A DNA stretch of 64,000 nt from Peptostreptococcaceae bacterium VA2 (GCA_000686145.1 JMMB01000007.1:1612001-1676000), one strand, 5' to 3'; numbered from the stretch's first letter, positions 36,141-45,430 are shown. The notes: generated from the sequence alone by a model not told the origin. A program made the numbers and translations.

Positions 36141-37548
36141 TACAATAAGCAAAATATGTATAGAAAACACCTATTTGAATGAAAAGCAAGTTGAAAAAAT
36201 TATAGAGGTTTCAAAATCATTAGAACTTATGGCAAATTTCTATGAAAGTGATGTTTTTATAGATGTGTTAAGCAAAAATAAAAATGAAGCTTTGGTAGTG
36301 TGTCACGGTAAACCACAAAACAGGTCACTTTATAGTGAAAATGTTGTAGGTAAGAAGGCATTAAATGAAAATGAACCAGGAGTAATAAAAACTCTAAATT
36401 TAGGAATTACAACAAGGGATATAAAAGCGCTAACTCAAGAATATAAGTTAGTACAACAGACCATTCAACCAATAGTCCTAGAAAATGAAGTTATAGGAGT
36501 ATTGATTGTAGAAAAAGATATAAGTAATGAGTTGAAAAATGAATTTGATATAAATCAAAATAACAAAACTCAAAGTGAAAAGTCACATGAATTTATAAAC
36601 TTAATAAAAAATAATAATTTTTTAACTGATAATTTAAATTCTGCGATACTTATATTTGATAAAAATGGAACGCTAAAGATAAAAAATAAAAATGCAGTTC
36701 AAATGTATAAGAAACTAGGATTTATATGTGATATACAAGATATGCATTATAATGATTTATATATAGAACCTGAAAAATTTGAACAAATTTTGTTGAATGA
36801 AAACTATGATGAAACTAATGAGGTTTGTATAGACACATTATTTTTTAAAATAAAGACAATACACATCAAAGATGATGAGTTTAAGATTGTAAAAATAATA
36901 GAAGATATAAGTGATTTAAAACAAAAGGAAGCTGAACTTGTACTTAAATCAGTGGCTATAAGAGAAGCACATCATAGAGTTAAAAATAATCTTTATACAG
37001 TTATATCACTGCTTAAAAAACAAAGTAGAATATCTAATAATGAAGAAGTTAAGCATTGCTTAGATAATATAACCAATAGAGTATTTGCAATATTATCAAC
37101 ACACCATTTATTATCTAAAGAACTTGATAATAATATATCTGTGATAGATGCTATAAATTTATTAGTAAGCAATATCCAAGGTGGCTATTGTGACAATAAA
37201 GATATAAACATCTATATAAGTGGTGAAGATTTCAAAATAAGTGGAGAAAAAGCAACTGCGCTTTTGTTAGTCATAAATGAGGTTATACAAAACTGTTATG
37301 ACCATGCATTTTTAGATAAAGAAAAAGGCAACATACAGATATTAATAAATGAAGAAGATGAATATAAAAACATAGCAGTAATAGATAATGGAATAGGATT
37401 TACTAATGTAAATCTAGATGAAAAAAGTCTAGGAACTTTTATAATAGATAGCTATATAAATCAAGTATTAAAAGGAAGTATCGAAAGAATTTCAAATGAA
37501 AATGGTACAAAGATTTTACTTAAAATACCATCACAAATCAATATTTAA
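36130..37548 (+). CDS. eutW: Ethanolamine-sensing histidine kinase EutW
   Basis: A 472-residue soluble sensor kinase. The N-terminal 150 residues form a sensory domain of the GAF-related type seen in EutW proteins (CHGKPQNRSLYSENVVGKKA). A PAS-like region follows, then a HisKA_2 dimerisation domain with phosphoacceptor histidine in REAHHRVKNNL near residue 281. The ATPase domain has the N box INEVIQNCYDHAF near residue 379 and G boxes DNGIGF and LGTFI. By family it autophosphorylates when ethanolamine is bound and passes phosphate to EutV, whose gene it overlaps. Confidence 0.93.
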   Translation: MMNNTISKICIENTYLNEKQVEKIIEVSKSLELMANFYESDVFIDVLSKNKNEALVVCHGKPQNRSLYSENVVGKKALNENEPGVIKTLNLGITTRDIKALTQEYKLVQQTIQPIVLENEVIGVLIVEKDISNELKNEFDINQNNKTQSEKSHEFINLIKNNNFLTDNLNSAILIFDKNGTLKIKNKNAVQMYKKLGFICDIQDMHYNDLYIEPEKFEQILLNENYDETNEVCIDTLFFKIKTIHIKDDEFKIVKIIEDISDLKQKEAELVLKSVAIREAHHRVKNNLYTVISLLKKQSRISNNEEVKHCLDNITNRVFAILSTHHLLSKELDNNISVIDAINLLVSNIQGGYCDNKDINIYISGEDFKISGEKATALLLVINEVIQNCYDHAFLDKEKGNIQILINEEDEYKNIAVIDNGIGFTNVNLDEKSLGTFIIDSYINQVLKGSIERISNENGTKILLKIPSQINI

Positions 37549-37561
37549 AACTAATAACTTA

Positions 37562-37697
37562 ACTACAAAGTAGTAGTATTAATTGAGCAAAGAGGCTTAA
37601 GGTTGTTAATAGAGTAAGTGAATTTAAAAGAAATTATATTAATTTCTAATTTAAATTTAACTTATATTTATTATAACTTTGAGCCTCTTTGCTTGTT
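37562..37697 (+). promoter_or_regulatory. EutV (ANTAR) antitermination leader before eutA
   Basis: P1 (37562-37577) has stem ACTAC/GTAGT and loop AAAGTA. P2 (37585-37598) has stem GAGC/GCTT and loop AAAGAG. A1 and G4 are kept in both. P2 lies wholly inside the 12-bp perfect arm AGCAAAGAGGCT (37586-37597), which pairs with AGCCTCTTTGCT (37682-37693) across an unusually long loop of about 84 nt, followed by TGTTT. Confidence 0.88.
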
Positions 37698-37730
37698 TAA
37701 AACATACTTTAAATCTTAGGAGGTGAAAAA

Positions 37731-39164
37731 ATGAGAGAAGAGTTATTAAGTGTTGGAATTGATATTGGGACAAGTACTACTCAATTGATTTTTTCTAAAT
37801 TAATAGTAGAAAACACTGCATCTAGTTTTTCAGTACCTAGAATAAGTATTGTAGATAAACAAATAATTTACAAAAGTGAAGTTTACTTTACTCCTCTTAT
37901 TTCAAACAATGAAATTAATGGAGAAAAGATAAAAGAGATTGTTGAATTTGAATACAAAAAAGCAAATATAAACAAAAAAGATATACATACTGGAGCAGTT
38001 ATAATAACTGGTGAAACAGCTAGGAAAGAAAATGCTAACGATGTATTGCATACCTTAAGTGGATTTGCAGGAGATTTTGTAGTTGCAACAGCAGGACCGG
38101 ACCTTGAAAGCATAATATCAGGAAAAGGTGCAGGAGCACATATATATTCAAAAGAACATTCAACAACTGTTGTAAATATAGATGTAGGCGGTGGAACTAG
38201 TAATATAGCATCATTTAAAAGAGGTGAAGTGATTGATACTGGATGCCTTGATATAGGTGGAAGACTTATAAAAGTAGATAAAAGTAGCAAAAAAATTACT
38301 TATATATCACCTAAAATAGAAAACATTATAAATGATAAAAATTTAAATCTTCAAATAGGAACTATAGCTACTATTAAAAATACAAAGCCAATAATAGACA
38401 TGATGGTTGATTTACTTATACAAAGTATTGGACTTAAGGAAAAGGATAACTTATTTGATTTTATAGTAACTAATAAGTCTATAAAATTAGAAGATGAAAT
38501 AAAAAATATTTCATTCTCGGGTGGAGTAGCCGATTATGTTTACTTTGATGGACCAATAGATGACTATTTTAAATATGGAGATTTAGGCATTTTACTAGGA
38601 CAAGCCATTAAAAATTGTGAGGAACTTAAAAGAGTAAACGTAATTAAGTCATTAGAAACTATAAGAGCTACTGTAGTAGGGGCAGGGTCTCACACTACAG
38701 AAGTAAGTGGAAGCACTATAACCTATACACATGAAGCTTTTCCTATTAAGAACTTACCAGTTTTAAAACTATCATTAGATGAAGAAGCTGGAAGTTCATT
38801 ACGAATAAGTAAGGCTATAAAAAATAAACTTAGTTGGTTTAAATTAGAAAATGATCTTCAAAAAGTTGCGATTGCTATACAAGGCAAGCACAATCCTACT
38901 TTTTTAGATATACAAGAATATGCTAGTGGTTTTGTAAATGGAATGAAAGAACTTTTAGAAAATGAATTACCATTTATAGTAATAGTTGAAAGTGATATGG
39001 CAAAAGTTTTAGGACAAGCCATATATGCACTACTAAATTATGAAAAAGATATTGTTTGTATAGACAGTATTAAAGTTGAGAATGGTGATTACATTGACAT
39101 TGGAAAACCAATAGCTGAAGGCAAAGTTTTACCAGTGGTAATAAAAACATTAGTTTTTAATTAA
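37731..39164 (+). CDS. eutA: Ethanolamine ammonia-lyase reactivase EutA
   Basis: A 477-residue actin-like ATPase. It begins GIDIGTSTTQLIF, the phosphate-1 loop, and has NIDVGGGTSNIASF near residue 149 as phosphate 2 and GAGSHTTEVSG near residue 323. It releases damaged cobalamin from the lyase so that fresh adenosylcobalamin can bind. TTAGGAGG precedes the ATG by 9 nt. It follows the third antitermination leader and precedes eutBC, its client. Confidence 0.95.
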   Translation: MREELLSVGIDIGTSTTQLIFSKLIVENTASSFSVPRISIVDKQIIYKSEVYFTPLISNNEINGEKIKEIVEFEYKKANINKKDIHTGAVIITGETARKENANDVLHTLSGFAGDFVVATAGPDLESIISGKGAGAHIYSKEHSTTVVNIDVGGGTSNIASFKRGEVIDTGCLDIGGRLIKVDKSSKKITYISPKIENIINDKNLNLQIGTIATIKNTKPIIDMMVDLLIQSIGLKEKDNLFDFIVTNKSIKLEDEIKNISFSGGVADYVYFDGPIDDYFKYGDLGILLGQAIKNCEELKRVNVIKSLETIRATVVGAGSHTTEVSGSTITYTHEAFPIKNLPVLKLSLDEEAGSSLRISKAIKNKLSWFKLENDLQKVAIAIQGKHNPTFLDIQEYASGFVNGMKELLENELPFIVIVESDMAKVLGQAIYALLNYEKDIVCIDSIKVENGDYIDIGKPIAEGKVLPVVIKTLVFN

Positions 39165-39180
39165 TAGAGGAGGTAAGTAA

Positions 39181-40545
39181 ATGATTTTAAAAACAAAATT
39201 ATTTGGACGTACTTATCAGTTTAAAGGATTATATGATGTAATGGCCAAAGCTAATGAAGAAAAATCAGGAGATAAATTAGCAGGTGTTGCTGCTGAATCT
39301 GCTGAAGAAAGAGTTGCAGCTAAAGTTGTTTTAGCTGAGATAAAATTAGAAGATATAAGAAATAACCCAGCTGTTCCTTACGAAATAGATGAGGTAACTA
39401 GAATAATACAAGATGATGTTAATGAAAAGATATATGAAGAAATAAAAGACTTTACAGTGTCAGAATTTAGAGAATGGATATTAGATAGCAATACAACTAC
39501 TGCTGATTTATCAAGAATATCAAGAGGTTTAACTTCTGAAATGATAGCAGCAGTTACTAAGCTAATGTCAAATATGGATTTAGTATATGCAGCTAAAAAA
39601 ATAGTAGTAAAAGCTCATTGTAATACAACAATAGGAGAGCCAGGAACCTTATCTGCAAGACTTCAACCAAATCATCCAACAGATGATCCAGATGGAATAC
39701 TTGCATCATTACTTGAAGGATTAACTTATGGTATAGGTGATGCTGTGCTTGGACTTAATCCAGTTGATGATTCAGTTGAGAGTGTAAATAAAGTACTTAA
39801 AAGATTTGATGAGGTTAAACGTAAATTTGATATACCAACTCAAATATGTGTACTTGCACACGTTACAACTCAAATGGAAGCAGTAAAACAAGGTGCTCCA
39901 ACAGACCTTATATTCCAATCTATAGCAGGTTCTGAAAAAGGAAATGAAGCTTTTGGATTTAATGCACAAACAATAGAAGATGCTAGACAATTAATGTTAA
40001 AGCAAGGAACTTGTACAGGGCCAAACGTAATGTACTTTGAAACAGGACAAGGCTCAGAATTATCTTCAGAAGCACATCATGGAATAGATCAGGTTACTAT
40101 GGAAGCTAGATGTTATGGATTTGCAAAGAGATTTAGTCCATTCTTAGTTAACACGGTTGTAGGGTTTATAGGACCTGAATACTTATATGATGCAAAGCAA
40201 GTTACAAGAGCTGGGCTTGAAGATCACTTTATGGGTAAATTAAGCGGATTACCAATGGGTGTTGATGCTTGTTATACAAACCATATGAAAGCAGATCAAA
40301 ATGATATAGAAAATTTAGCAGTATTATTAACAGCAGCAGGATGTACATACTTTATGGGAATACCTCATGGAGATGATGTAATGCTTAACTACCAAACAAC
40401 TGGATATCATGAAACAGCAGCATTAAGAGAAATGTTTGGTTTAACTGCAATAAAAGAGTTTGATGAGTGGATGGAAAAGATGGAATTCAGTAAAAATGGT
40501 AAGTTAACTGAAAAAGCTGGAGATGCATCTATATTATTAGGATAG
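39181..40545 (+). CDS. eutB: Ethanolamine ammonia-lyase large subunit
   Basis: A 454-residue TIM-barrel subunit that holds the active site for adenosylcobalamin-dependent cleavage of ethanolamine to acetaldehyde and ammonia. Conserved stretches include HCNTTIGEPGTLSARLQPNHP near residues 146-166, GLNPVDDS, and GQGSELSSEAHHGIDQVTMEAR near residues 288-309. The length matches the family. GGAGG lies 7 nt before the ATG. It is followed 12 bp later by the small subunit. Confidence 0.97.
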   Translation: MILKTKLFGRTYQFKGLYDVMAKANEEKSGDKLAGVAAESAEERVAAKVVLAEIKLEDIRNNPAVPYEIDEVTRIIQDDVNEKIYEEIKDFTVSEFREWILDSNTTTADLSRISRGLTSEMIAAVTKLMSNMDLVYAAKKIVVKAHCNTTIGEPGTLSARLQPNHPTDDPDGILASLLEGLTYGIGDAVLGLNPVDDSVESVNKVLKRFDEVKRKFDIPTQICVLAHVTTQMEAVKQGAPTDLIFQSIAGSEKGNEAFGFNAQTIEDARQLMLKQGTCTGPNVMYFETGQGSELSSEAHHGIDQVTMEARCYGFAKRFSPFLVNTVVGFIGPEYLYDAKQVTRAGLEDHFMGKLSGLPMGVDACYTNHMKADQNDIENLAVLLTAAGCTYFMGIPHGDDVMLNYQTTGYHETAALREMFGLTAIKEFDEWMEKMEFSKNGKLTEKAGDASILLG

Positions 40546-40557
40546 GAGATCTGATTT

Positions 40558-41439
40558 ATGAATGAGAAGGATTTAAAAGCATTAGTTGAACAATTAGTTG
40601 GTCAAATGGTTGGCCAAGTTGATACAGATTCTATAAAAGAGGTTGCAACTAAAGTTAGTGAAAGTATAGTTGATAACAGTGCTTGTATAGACGATATAAC
40701 AGAAATAGATATAAAAAAGCAATTATTAGTTGAAAATCCAGCTGATAAAGAAGCTTATTTAGATATGAAAGCTAAGACTCCAGCAAGATTAGGAACTGGA
40801 AGATGCGGAGCAAGATATAAAACTATAACTGCACTAAGAGTAAGAGCTGACCATGCAGCAGCACAAGACTCTGTATTTTCTTATGTGAGTGAAGACTTTA
40901 TAAAAGAAAATAATTTATTTGCAGTAGAAACACTATGTAGTGATAAAGATGAATATTTAACAAGACCAGATCTTGGTAGAAAATTCTCTAGTGAAACAAT
41001 ACAAACTATAAAGTCTAAATTTGGTACTAATCAAAAGGTATTACTTATGATAGGTGATGGATTAAGTTCAGCTGCTATAGAAGCTAACTTAAAAGATTGT
41101 GTTCCATCTATAAAACAAGGTTTAAAGATGTATGGAATAGAAGCTGGAGAGTTGTTATTTGTTAAACATTGTAGAGTTGGAGCTATGGATCATATAGGTG
41201 AAGAATTAGACTGTGATGTTGTATGTATGTTAGTTGGAGAGAGACCAGGTCTTGTTACAGCTGAGTCTATGTCAGCATATATTGCATACAAACCAAAGTT
41301 AGGAATAGCAGAAGCTAAAAGAACAGTTATATCAAATATCCACAAAGGTGGAACAACTGCTGTTGAAGCAGGGGCTCATATAGCTGAACTTATAAAAACT
41401 ATGTTAGATAAAAAAGCTTCAGGAATAGACCTTAAATAA
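40558..41439 (+). CDS. eutC: Ethanolamine ammonia-lyase small subunit
   Basis: A 293-residue cobalamin-contacting subunit. The conserved [16 protein letters not shown] segment is near residues 76-91, and [12 protein letters not shown] and [20 protein letters not shown] follow. The first 30 residues form an amphipathic helix ([18 protein letters not shown]) of the type that targets EutC into the microcompartment. The middle linker is variable. AGGAG lies upstream. It works as a complex with EutB. Confidence 0.96.
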   Translation: MNEKDLKALVEQLVGQMVGQVDTDSIKEVATKVSESIVDNSACIDDITEIDIKKQLLVENPADKEAYLDMKAKTPARLGTGRCGARYKTITALRVRADHAAAQDSVFSYVSEDFIKENNLFAVETLCSDKDEYLTRPDLGRKFSSETIQTIKSKFGTNQKVLLMIGDGLSSAAIEANLKDCVPSIKQGLKMYGIEAGELLFVKHCRVGAMDHIGEELDCDVVCMLVGERPGLVTAESMSAYIAYKPKLGIAEAKRTVISNIHKGGTTAVEAGAHIAELIKTMLDKKASGIDLK

Positions 41440-41459
41440 TTAAGTGGAGAGTGTAAATT

Positions 41460-42113
41460 ATGAAAAATGATGTAATTCGTCCTAATATACTAGGAGTTAA
41501 AATAATTTCAAATATAAGTCCAGAAATGGCACAAAAGTTAGAATTGCAACCACATCAAAAAAGTTTAGGATTAATAACTGCGGATTGTGATGATGTAACT
41601 TATACTGCACTAGATGAAGCAACAAAAGCATCTGAAGTTGATGTTGTGTATGCAAAATCGATGTATGCAGGAGCAGCTAATGCTTCAACTAAGCTTGCAG
41701 GAGAAGTTTTAGGTATAATAGCAGGACCAAGTCCGGCTGAAGTAAGAAGTGGATTAAATGCAGTAATGGACTTTATGGAATATGGTTCAGCATTTATAAG
41801 TGCTAATGATGATGATTCAATAGCGTATTATTCACATTGTGTATCAAGAACGGGAACATACCTTTCTAAAGTAGCAGGAATAAAAGAAGGTGAAGCACTA
41901 GCTTATTTAGTAGCACCACCACTTGAAGCAATGTATGCACTAGATGCAGCTCTTAAAGCAGCGGATGTATCTATGTGTGAATTATTTGCACCTCCAACTG
42001 AAACAAACTTCGGTGGAGCATTACTTACAGGTTCTCAATCAGCTTGTAAAGCAGCATGTGATGCTTTTGCAGAAGCAGTAAAAGCTGTTGCAGATAACCC
42101 AACAGGATTCTAG
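41460..42113 (+). CDS. eutL: Trimeric shell protein EutL
   Basis: A 217-residue double-BMC shell protein. EutL trimers form pseudohexagonal tiles with a gated central pore. Recognisable segments are IRPNILGVKIISNISPEMAQ at the N terminus, YAKSMYAGAANASTKLAGEV near residues 63-82 and LFAPPTETNFGGALLTGSQSAC near residues 177-198. GTGGAGAG precedes the ATG. It lies directly after the lyase genes. Confidence 0.95.
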   Translation: MKNDVIRPNILGVKIISNISPEMAQKLELQPHQKSLGLITADCDDVTYTALDEATKASEVDVVYAKSMYAGAANASTKLAGEVLGIIAGPSPAEVRSGLNAVMDFMEYGSAFISANDDDSIAYYSHCVSRTGTYLSKVAGIKEGEALAYLVAPPLEAMYALDAALKAADVSMCELFAPPTETNFGGALLTGSQSACKAACDAFAEAVKAVADNPTGF

Positions 42114-42118
42114 AATAA

Positions 42119-42700
42119 ATGATTAATGCATTAGGTTTAGTAGAAGTAATAGGTTATGTTGCTGCGATAGAAGCGTGTGATGTTTGTTTAAAGTCTGCTA
42201 ATGTACACTTAGTTGGTATTGACAAAGTTGGAAGCGGGATTGTGACAGTAAGTGTAACAGGTGATGTTGGAGCAGTTAAGTCAGCAGTAGAAAGTGCCCA
42301 AGTATCTGTATCTAGAATTGGAAGCCTAAGATCAACTCATGTTATACCACGATTACATCAAGATGTAGTTGAGGCTTTATTTAAAAAAGAGGAAAATAAA
42401 GAAAATTTTAGTGAAGAAGATACTACTCAAATTAAAATAAATGAAGAAATTTTACTTAAAGAGGATCTTGAAAAAGAAATTGAGAGTGAAGTTTTAAATA
42501 ACGAATTAGAAAATATAAATGAAGAAATAAATGAAAATAACACAAATGGAGATAAAGATGATTTATCTAAAATGAGTGTTAAAGAACTTAAAACCTTAAT
42601 TAAAAAATTAGATAATTCAATTACTCATAAGAATTTAAATTCTTTAAGAAAAGAAGATTTAATAGATATGGTTGAAAAGTTTAACAGAGAGGATAAATAA
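42119..42700 (+). CDS. EutK-like shell protein with C-terminal Rho_N/SAP-like domain
   Basis: A 193-residue protein. Residues 1-88 are a BMC hexamer domain (NALGLVEVIGYVAAIEACD, then VGSGIVTVSVTGDVGAVKSA). Residues 89-150 are an acidic, probably disordered linker. Residues 151-190 (LSKMSVKELKTLIKKLDN, then NLNSLRKEDLIDMVEKF) resemble Rho_N or SAP helix-extended-loop-helix folds that bind nucleic acids or partners. E. coli EutK also joins a BMC domain to a nucleic-acid-binding-type tail, but with a winged helix. AAT spacing of 5 bp after eutL suggests coupling. No strong ribosome site is seen. The tail's ligand is unknown. Confidence 0.88.
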   Translation: MINALGLVEVIGYVAAIEACDVCLKSANVHLVGIDKVGSGIVTVSVTGDVGAVKSAVESAQVSVSRIGSLRSTHVIPRLHQDVVEALFKKEENKENFSEEDTTQIKINEEILLKEDLEKEIESEVLNNELENINEEINENNTNGDKDDLSKMSVKELKTLIKKLDNSITHKNLNSLRKEDLIDMVEKFNREDK

Positions 42701-42702
42701 TT

Positions 42703-44172
42703 ATGACACTTCTAGATAAAGATTTAGTATCTATACAAGAAGTTAGAACTCTTGTTAGAAAAGCAAAAGATGCCCAAAAGATATTAGCTAATATGAACCA
42801 AGAACAAATAAATAAAATTGTTAAGTCAATAGCTGATGCAGGGTATCAAAATGCAACTAAGTTAGCAAAAATGGCTAATACAGAAACAGGATTTGGAAAA
42901 TGGGAAGATAAAATAGTAAAAAATACTTTTGCATCTAAAGTAGTTTATGAAGCTTTAAAGGATACAAAAACTGTTGGAATAATTGGTGAGGATAAAGAAA
43001 ATAAAACTGTTGATATAGCTACACCGGTTGGAGTTGTTGCAGGAATTATTCCTTCAACAAACCCAACATCAACAGTTATATACAAGACTATGATATCTAT
43101 AAAATCAGGAAATGCAATAGTTTTTTCACCACATCCAAATGCAAAAGAATGTATACTTGAAACTGTTAAATTAATATGTGAAGCTGCAGTAAATGCAGGT
43201 TGTCCAAGTGATGCTATAGCATGTATTACTGTACCAAGTTTACAAGGAACTAATGAATTAATGAAGCATAAAGATACTAATTTAATATTAGCAACTGGTG
43301 GAGAAGCAATGGTTAAAGCAGCTTATTCATCAGGAACACCAGCAATAGGTGTTGGACCAGGAAATGGACCAGCGTTTATAGATAAAAGTGCAGATGTCAA
43401 ATTAGCAGTTAAAAGAATATTAGATTCAAAAACTTTTGATAATGGTACTATATGTGCATCAGAACAATCGATAGTAGTAGAAAAGTCTATGGAAGAAACT
43501 GTTGTAAATGAACTTAAAAGTCAAAATGCTTATTTCCTAAATGAAGAAGAAAGCAAAAGTTTATCTAAGTTTATAATGAGAGCAAATGGAAGTATGAATC
43601 CACAAATAGTTGGCAAAAGTGTTCAAACCATATGTGAACTAGCTAAATTAAGTAATGTACCTAAAAATAGCAGAGTTTTAATAGCTAGAGAAAATAAAGT
43701 TGGACATAATGTAGCTTATTCTAGAGAAAAGCTTACACCAATTCTTGCATTTTATGTAGAAGAAAATGTAGAAGCGGTAATGAATAGAAGTAAAGAGATA
43801 TTATTGAACGAAGGTGCAGGACATACTTTTTCAATGCATGCAAATGATGAATCATTAGTAAAGAAATTTGCACTTAATATGCCAGTATCTAGAATACTTG
43901 TAAATACTCCGTCAGCACTTGGTGGAATAGGTGGTTCAACTAATTTAATACCAGCTTTAACATTAGGTTGTGGAGCAATTGGTGGAAGTTCAACTTCAAA
44001 CAATATAGGACCACTAGATCTTATAAATATAAAAAAGATTGCATATGGAGTTAAAGAAATAGAACAACTTAGGGGAAATGAGCCTAAGGTTGAAGCATCA
44101 ATGTTTGAATCAATGGATAAAGAAGAATTAATAAACTTATTAGTAAAAAAAATAGTACAAGAACTAAACTAG
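42703..44172 (+). CDS. eutE: CoA-acylating acetaldehyde dehydrogenase
   Basis: A 489-residue enzyme converting acetaldehyde, NAD and CoA to acetyl-CoA. The NAD-binding VVAGIIPSTNPTSTVIYKTM segment is near residues 113-132 and the catalytic cysteine is in DNGTICASEQS near residue 250. The last 20 residues (KEELINLLVKKIVQELN) form an amphipathic helix like encapsulation peptides. It starts 2 bp after the EutK-like gene. Together with EutD it yields acetyl phosphate and ATP, and with EutG it balances NADH. Confidence 0.95.
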   Translation: MTLLDKDLVSIQEVRTLVRKAKDAQKILANMNQEQINKIVKSIADAGYQNATKLAKMANTETGFGKWEDKIVKNTFASKVVYEALKDTKTVGIIGEDKENKTVDIATPVGVVAGIIPSTNPTSTVIYKTMISIKSGNAIVFSPHPNAKECILETVKLICEAAVNAGCPSDAIACITVPSLQGTNELMKHKDTNLILATGGEAMVKAAYSSGTPAIGVGPGNGPAFIDKSADVKLAVKRILDSKTFDNGTICASEQSIVVEKSMEETVVNELKSQNAYFLNEEESKSLSKFIMRANGSMNPQIVGKSVQTICELAKLSNVPKNSRVLIARENKVGHNVAYSREKLTPILAFYVEENVEAVMNRSKEILLNEGAGHTFSMHANDESLVKKFALNMPVSRILVNTPSALGGIGGSTNLIPALTLGCGAIGGSSTSNNIGPLDLINIKKIAYGVKEIEQLRGNEPKVEASMFESMDKEELINLLVKKIVQELN

Positions 44173-44181
44173 TAAAATATA

Positions 44182-44196
44182 TAAACGATAGTGAAG
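44182..44196 (+). repeat. Short repeat copy 1, upstream of eutM
   Basis: TAAACGATAGTGAAG. A second copy with one change (TAAATGATAGTGAAG) lies at 44579-44593, downstream of eutM. The pair brackets eutM exactly; function unknown. Confidence 0.7.
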
Positions 44197-44236
44197 AATT
44201 AAAAAATATTAATATAAAATTTTGGAGGTAATTGTT

Positions 44237-44524
44237 ATGGCAAATGCAAACGCATTAGGAATGATAGAGACTAAAGGATTAGTAGGAGCAATAGAAGCAG
44301 CAGATGCAATGGTTAAGGCTGCAAATGTTCAATTAGTAGGAAAAGAGCAAGTAGGTGGAGGATTAGTAACAGTAATGGTAAGAGGAGATGTTGGAGCTGT
44401 TAAAGCTGCTACAGATGCAGGAGCTGCTGCTGCTGAAAGAGTTGGAGAATTAGTATCAGTTCACGTTATACCAAGACCACACTTTGAAGTAGATGCTATA
44501 TTACCAAAAGTATCTGCTGAGTAA
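44237..44524 (+). CDS. eutM: Major hexameric shell protein EutM
   Basis: A 95-residue canonical BMC-H protein, the main facet tile of the microcompartment. It has [20 protein letters not shown] at the start, [20 protein letters not shown] with the pore loop, and [12 protein letters not shown] near the end. TTTTGGAGG lies 9 nt before ATG 44237. It has short intergenic DNA on both sides, unlike its tightly packed neighbours. A strong hairpin after it may set a higher mRNA level for this abundant protein. Confidence 0.97.
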   Translation: MANANALGMIETKGLVGAIEAADAMVKAANVQLVGKEQVGGGLVTVMVRGDVGAVKAATDAGAAAAERVGELVSVHVIPRPHFEVDAILPKVSAE

Positions 44525-44578
44525 TTAAAAAATAATATATAATTTTATTTCATTAAATCATATAAAAATAAAAATTTC

Positions 44579-44593
44579 TAAATGATAGTGAAG
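44579..44593 (+). repeat. Short repeat copy 2, downstream of eutM
   Basis: TAAATGATAGTGAAG, 14 of 15 identical to the copy upstream of eutM at 44182-44196. Confidence 0.7.
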
Positions 44594-44605
44594 TTAATTT
44601 TGATA

Positions 44606-44638
44606 AAAATGTGCTACCAAATACGGTAGCACATTTTA
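44606..44638 (+). terminator. Intercistronic hairpin after eutM
   Basis: A perfect 13-bp stem (AAAATGTGCTACC with GGTAGCACATTTT) is present, but only a short T tract follows. It is probably a partial terminator or a 3'-end stabiliser that lets eutM exceed the downstream genes. It has no ANTAR-type loops. Confidence 0.7.
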
Positions 44639-44662
44639 TCCATCTGATAGGAGATGTGATAA

Positions 44663-45430
44663 ATGGGTGTTTTAACAGAAAATGAGATAAGAAGAGTAAT
44701 AGGTAAAAATAGAGATGAAAAAATGACTGAATTTTGTATTCAAAAAGGACAAATAATAACTCCTTCAGCAAAATCTTACTTGTCAGAAAAAAACATTGTT
44801 TTAAAATATGTAGATGATATTTTAAGTGAAAATAATGATACTGTAAAGGAAGTTATAAAAGAAGTTATAAAAGAAAAAACATATAAATATACCACATTAT
44901 TTGGGGCTGATTTAGACGAAAAACCAGAACATATGACACATTTAAAGGGTAATTTATTAGTATTTAAGGATCATAAACGAATAGTATTAAGAGGCAAAAT
45001 AGATTCTTTAGAATCTGAAATTTTAAAATCTCAAATATTATGTCAAAAAAATGATATGCCCAAGCTAGTAAAAGACCTACAAGAAATATTAGATTTTGTA
45101 AGAAATATAATGAGATGTGAAGTATTAGAAAAAGATTTAGATGACTTTACTCTTTTAGGAATGACTCCTAAAGAATTAAGAGAAAAGTCTCATAATCCTA
45201 AAAAATACTTTGGAATAGATCATGAATTTCCAACTTATGAAATGGGAGAAGTTGCAATTTGTATAAATAGCATAAGAAGTAATACTAGAGAAGTTGAAAT
45301 TGCAGCATATGAAGCATTTAAAGGGGAATATGGACAGGTCGAAAGAGAAGATTTAATAAGAGCATTAAATAGATTATCATCAGTGTTCTGGATTATGATT
45401 TATAAAGTAAGAACGGGCAAATACAAGTAA
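44663..45430 (+). CDS. eutT: Corrinoid adenosyltransferase EutT
   Basis: A 255-residue ATP:cob(I)alamin adenosyltransferase that makes adenosylcobalamin for the lyase. The N-terminal KGQIITPSAKSYLSEKNIVL matches the LTPSAREL segment of EutT, and EHMTHLKGNLLVFKDHKRIV, then LRGKIDSLESEIL, forms the adenosyltransferase core. The CCxxC metal motif of Salmonella EutT is absent, as in the other known EutT class. AGGAG lies 7-8 nt before the ATG. Confidence 0.9.
   Translation: MGVLTENEIRRVIGKNRDEKMTEFCIQKGQIITPSAKSYLSEKNIVLKYVDDILSENNDTVKEVIKEVIKEKTYKYTTLFGADLDEKPEHMTHLKGNLLVFKDHKRIVLRGKIDSLESEILKSQILCQKNDMPKLVKDLQEILDFVRNIMRCEVLEKDLDDFTLLGMTPKELREKSHNPKKYFGIDHEFPTYEMGEVAICINSIRSNTREVEIAAYEAFKGEYGQVEREDLIRALNRLSSVFWIMIYKVRTGKYK

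Noticed and set aside
37883-38290. 135-codon minus-strand open frame within eutA
   Set aside because: It is antisense to a clear actin-fold coding region and has no independent signals.
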